Source: Cryptomeria japonica (Eukaryota > Streptophyta > Pinopsida > Cupressales > Cupressaceae). From it: DNA of 58,000 nucleotides. The notes under the pieces are model-generated. The model was given only the letters and a program-made list of their open reading frames with translations. It was not told the DNA's origin and did no database searches. A program made the position numbers and the translations under genes. Shown here in pieces: positions 57,829 to 58,000 of the stretch. How positions within the stretch are numbered: position 1 is the stretch's first letter; each line of letters opens with the position of its first letter. Where the stretch lies: positions 422,561,757 through 422,619,756 of the forward strand of contig NC_081415.1 in assembly GCF_030272615.1 (NCBI RefSeq), in the 5' to 3' direction.

Positions 57829-58000
57829 GACCCCTAGGTGATCCTCCTACAAAACCACAAATCACAAAAAACACTGTCAATAATCTTTGCTATGCAACAT
57901 TGACTCTTACTTGGACTTCATAGGATACTTTTTCAAAGAATCTAAGTCTCATCAGGTAACTCGACTCACCACTAAACCTAGACTACCAACAGGCATTTAC

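Overview
This window is eukaryotic, plant nuclear DNA from a large, repeat-rich genome. I find no intact host housekeeping gene, tRNA or rRNA gene; nearly everything recognisable is a transposable element (TE) or its remains, and most reading frames are broken by stops and frameshifts. The Tat-type Ty3/gypsy elements with a second RNase H domain, an L1-type LINE with a plant ORF1, a plant mobile domain (PMD) gene and an extended match to plant tRNA-Trp all point to a seed plant. A gymnosperm such as a conifer is my best guess, but that is inference.

Layout, left to right. 1-4415 is the 3' end of a Tat-lineage Ty3/gypsy element (integrase tail, long 3' non-coding region, polypurine tract, LTR). 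Its LTR directly abuts 4416-7215, a decayed coding region of an unrecognised TE-associated family, here called P2. 7216-13356 is mostly non-coding. It is rich in a short CACTGT/ACAGTG motif and holds a small retroposed insertion with a clear 18-bp target-site duplication (TSD). 13357-17384 (minus strand) is a broken zinc-finger transposase-like gene. 18261-20907 is the pol remnant of a second, different Ty3/gypsy element. 21070-22278 looks like an LTR, followed by a primer-binding site (PBS) that matches the 3' half of tRNA-Trp. 24956-31776 is a nearly full-length Tat gag-pol with an internal RT deletion. 33205-34577 is a solo LTR with a perfect 5-bp TSD inside a minisatellite.

35113 to about 55429 is one L1-type LINE inserted, with a 16-bp TSD, into a 60-bp minisatellite. 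Nested within its ORF1 is a DNA transposon of about 13.9 kb (36990-50852). It carries a hAT-like transposase (minus strand), a long convergent P2 gene with a G-patch and coiled coils, two convergent copies of a second unknown family (P1, one of them intact), promoter-proximal tandem repeats with TCP-type palindromes, and arrays of GGCGA motifs near both ends. 55694-57828 (minus strand) is a degraded PMD gene.

The most unusual item is this large hAT-like element with accessory genes. P2 occurs at two loci and in both faces a transposase gene tail to tail, and P1 occurs as a divergent pair. That suggests an undescribed class of cargo-carrying or multi-gene plant transposon. The order of events that can be read directly is: 60-bp satellite, then LINE, then hAT-like element.
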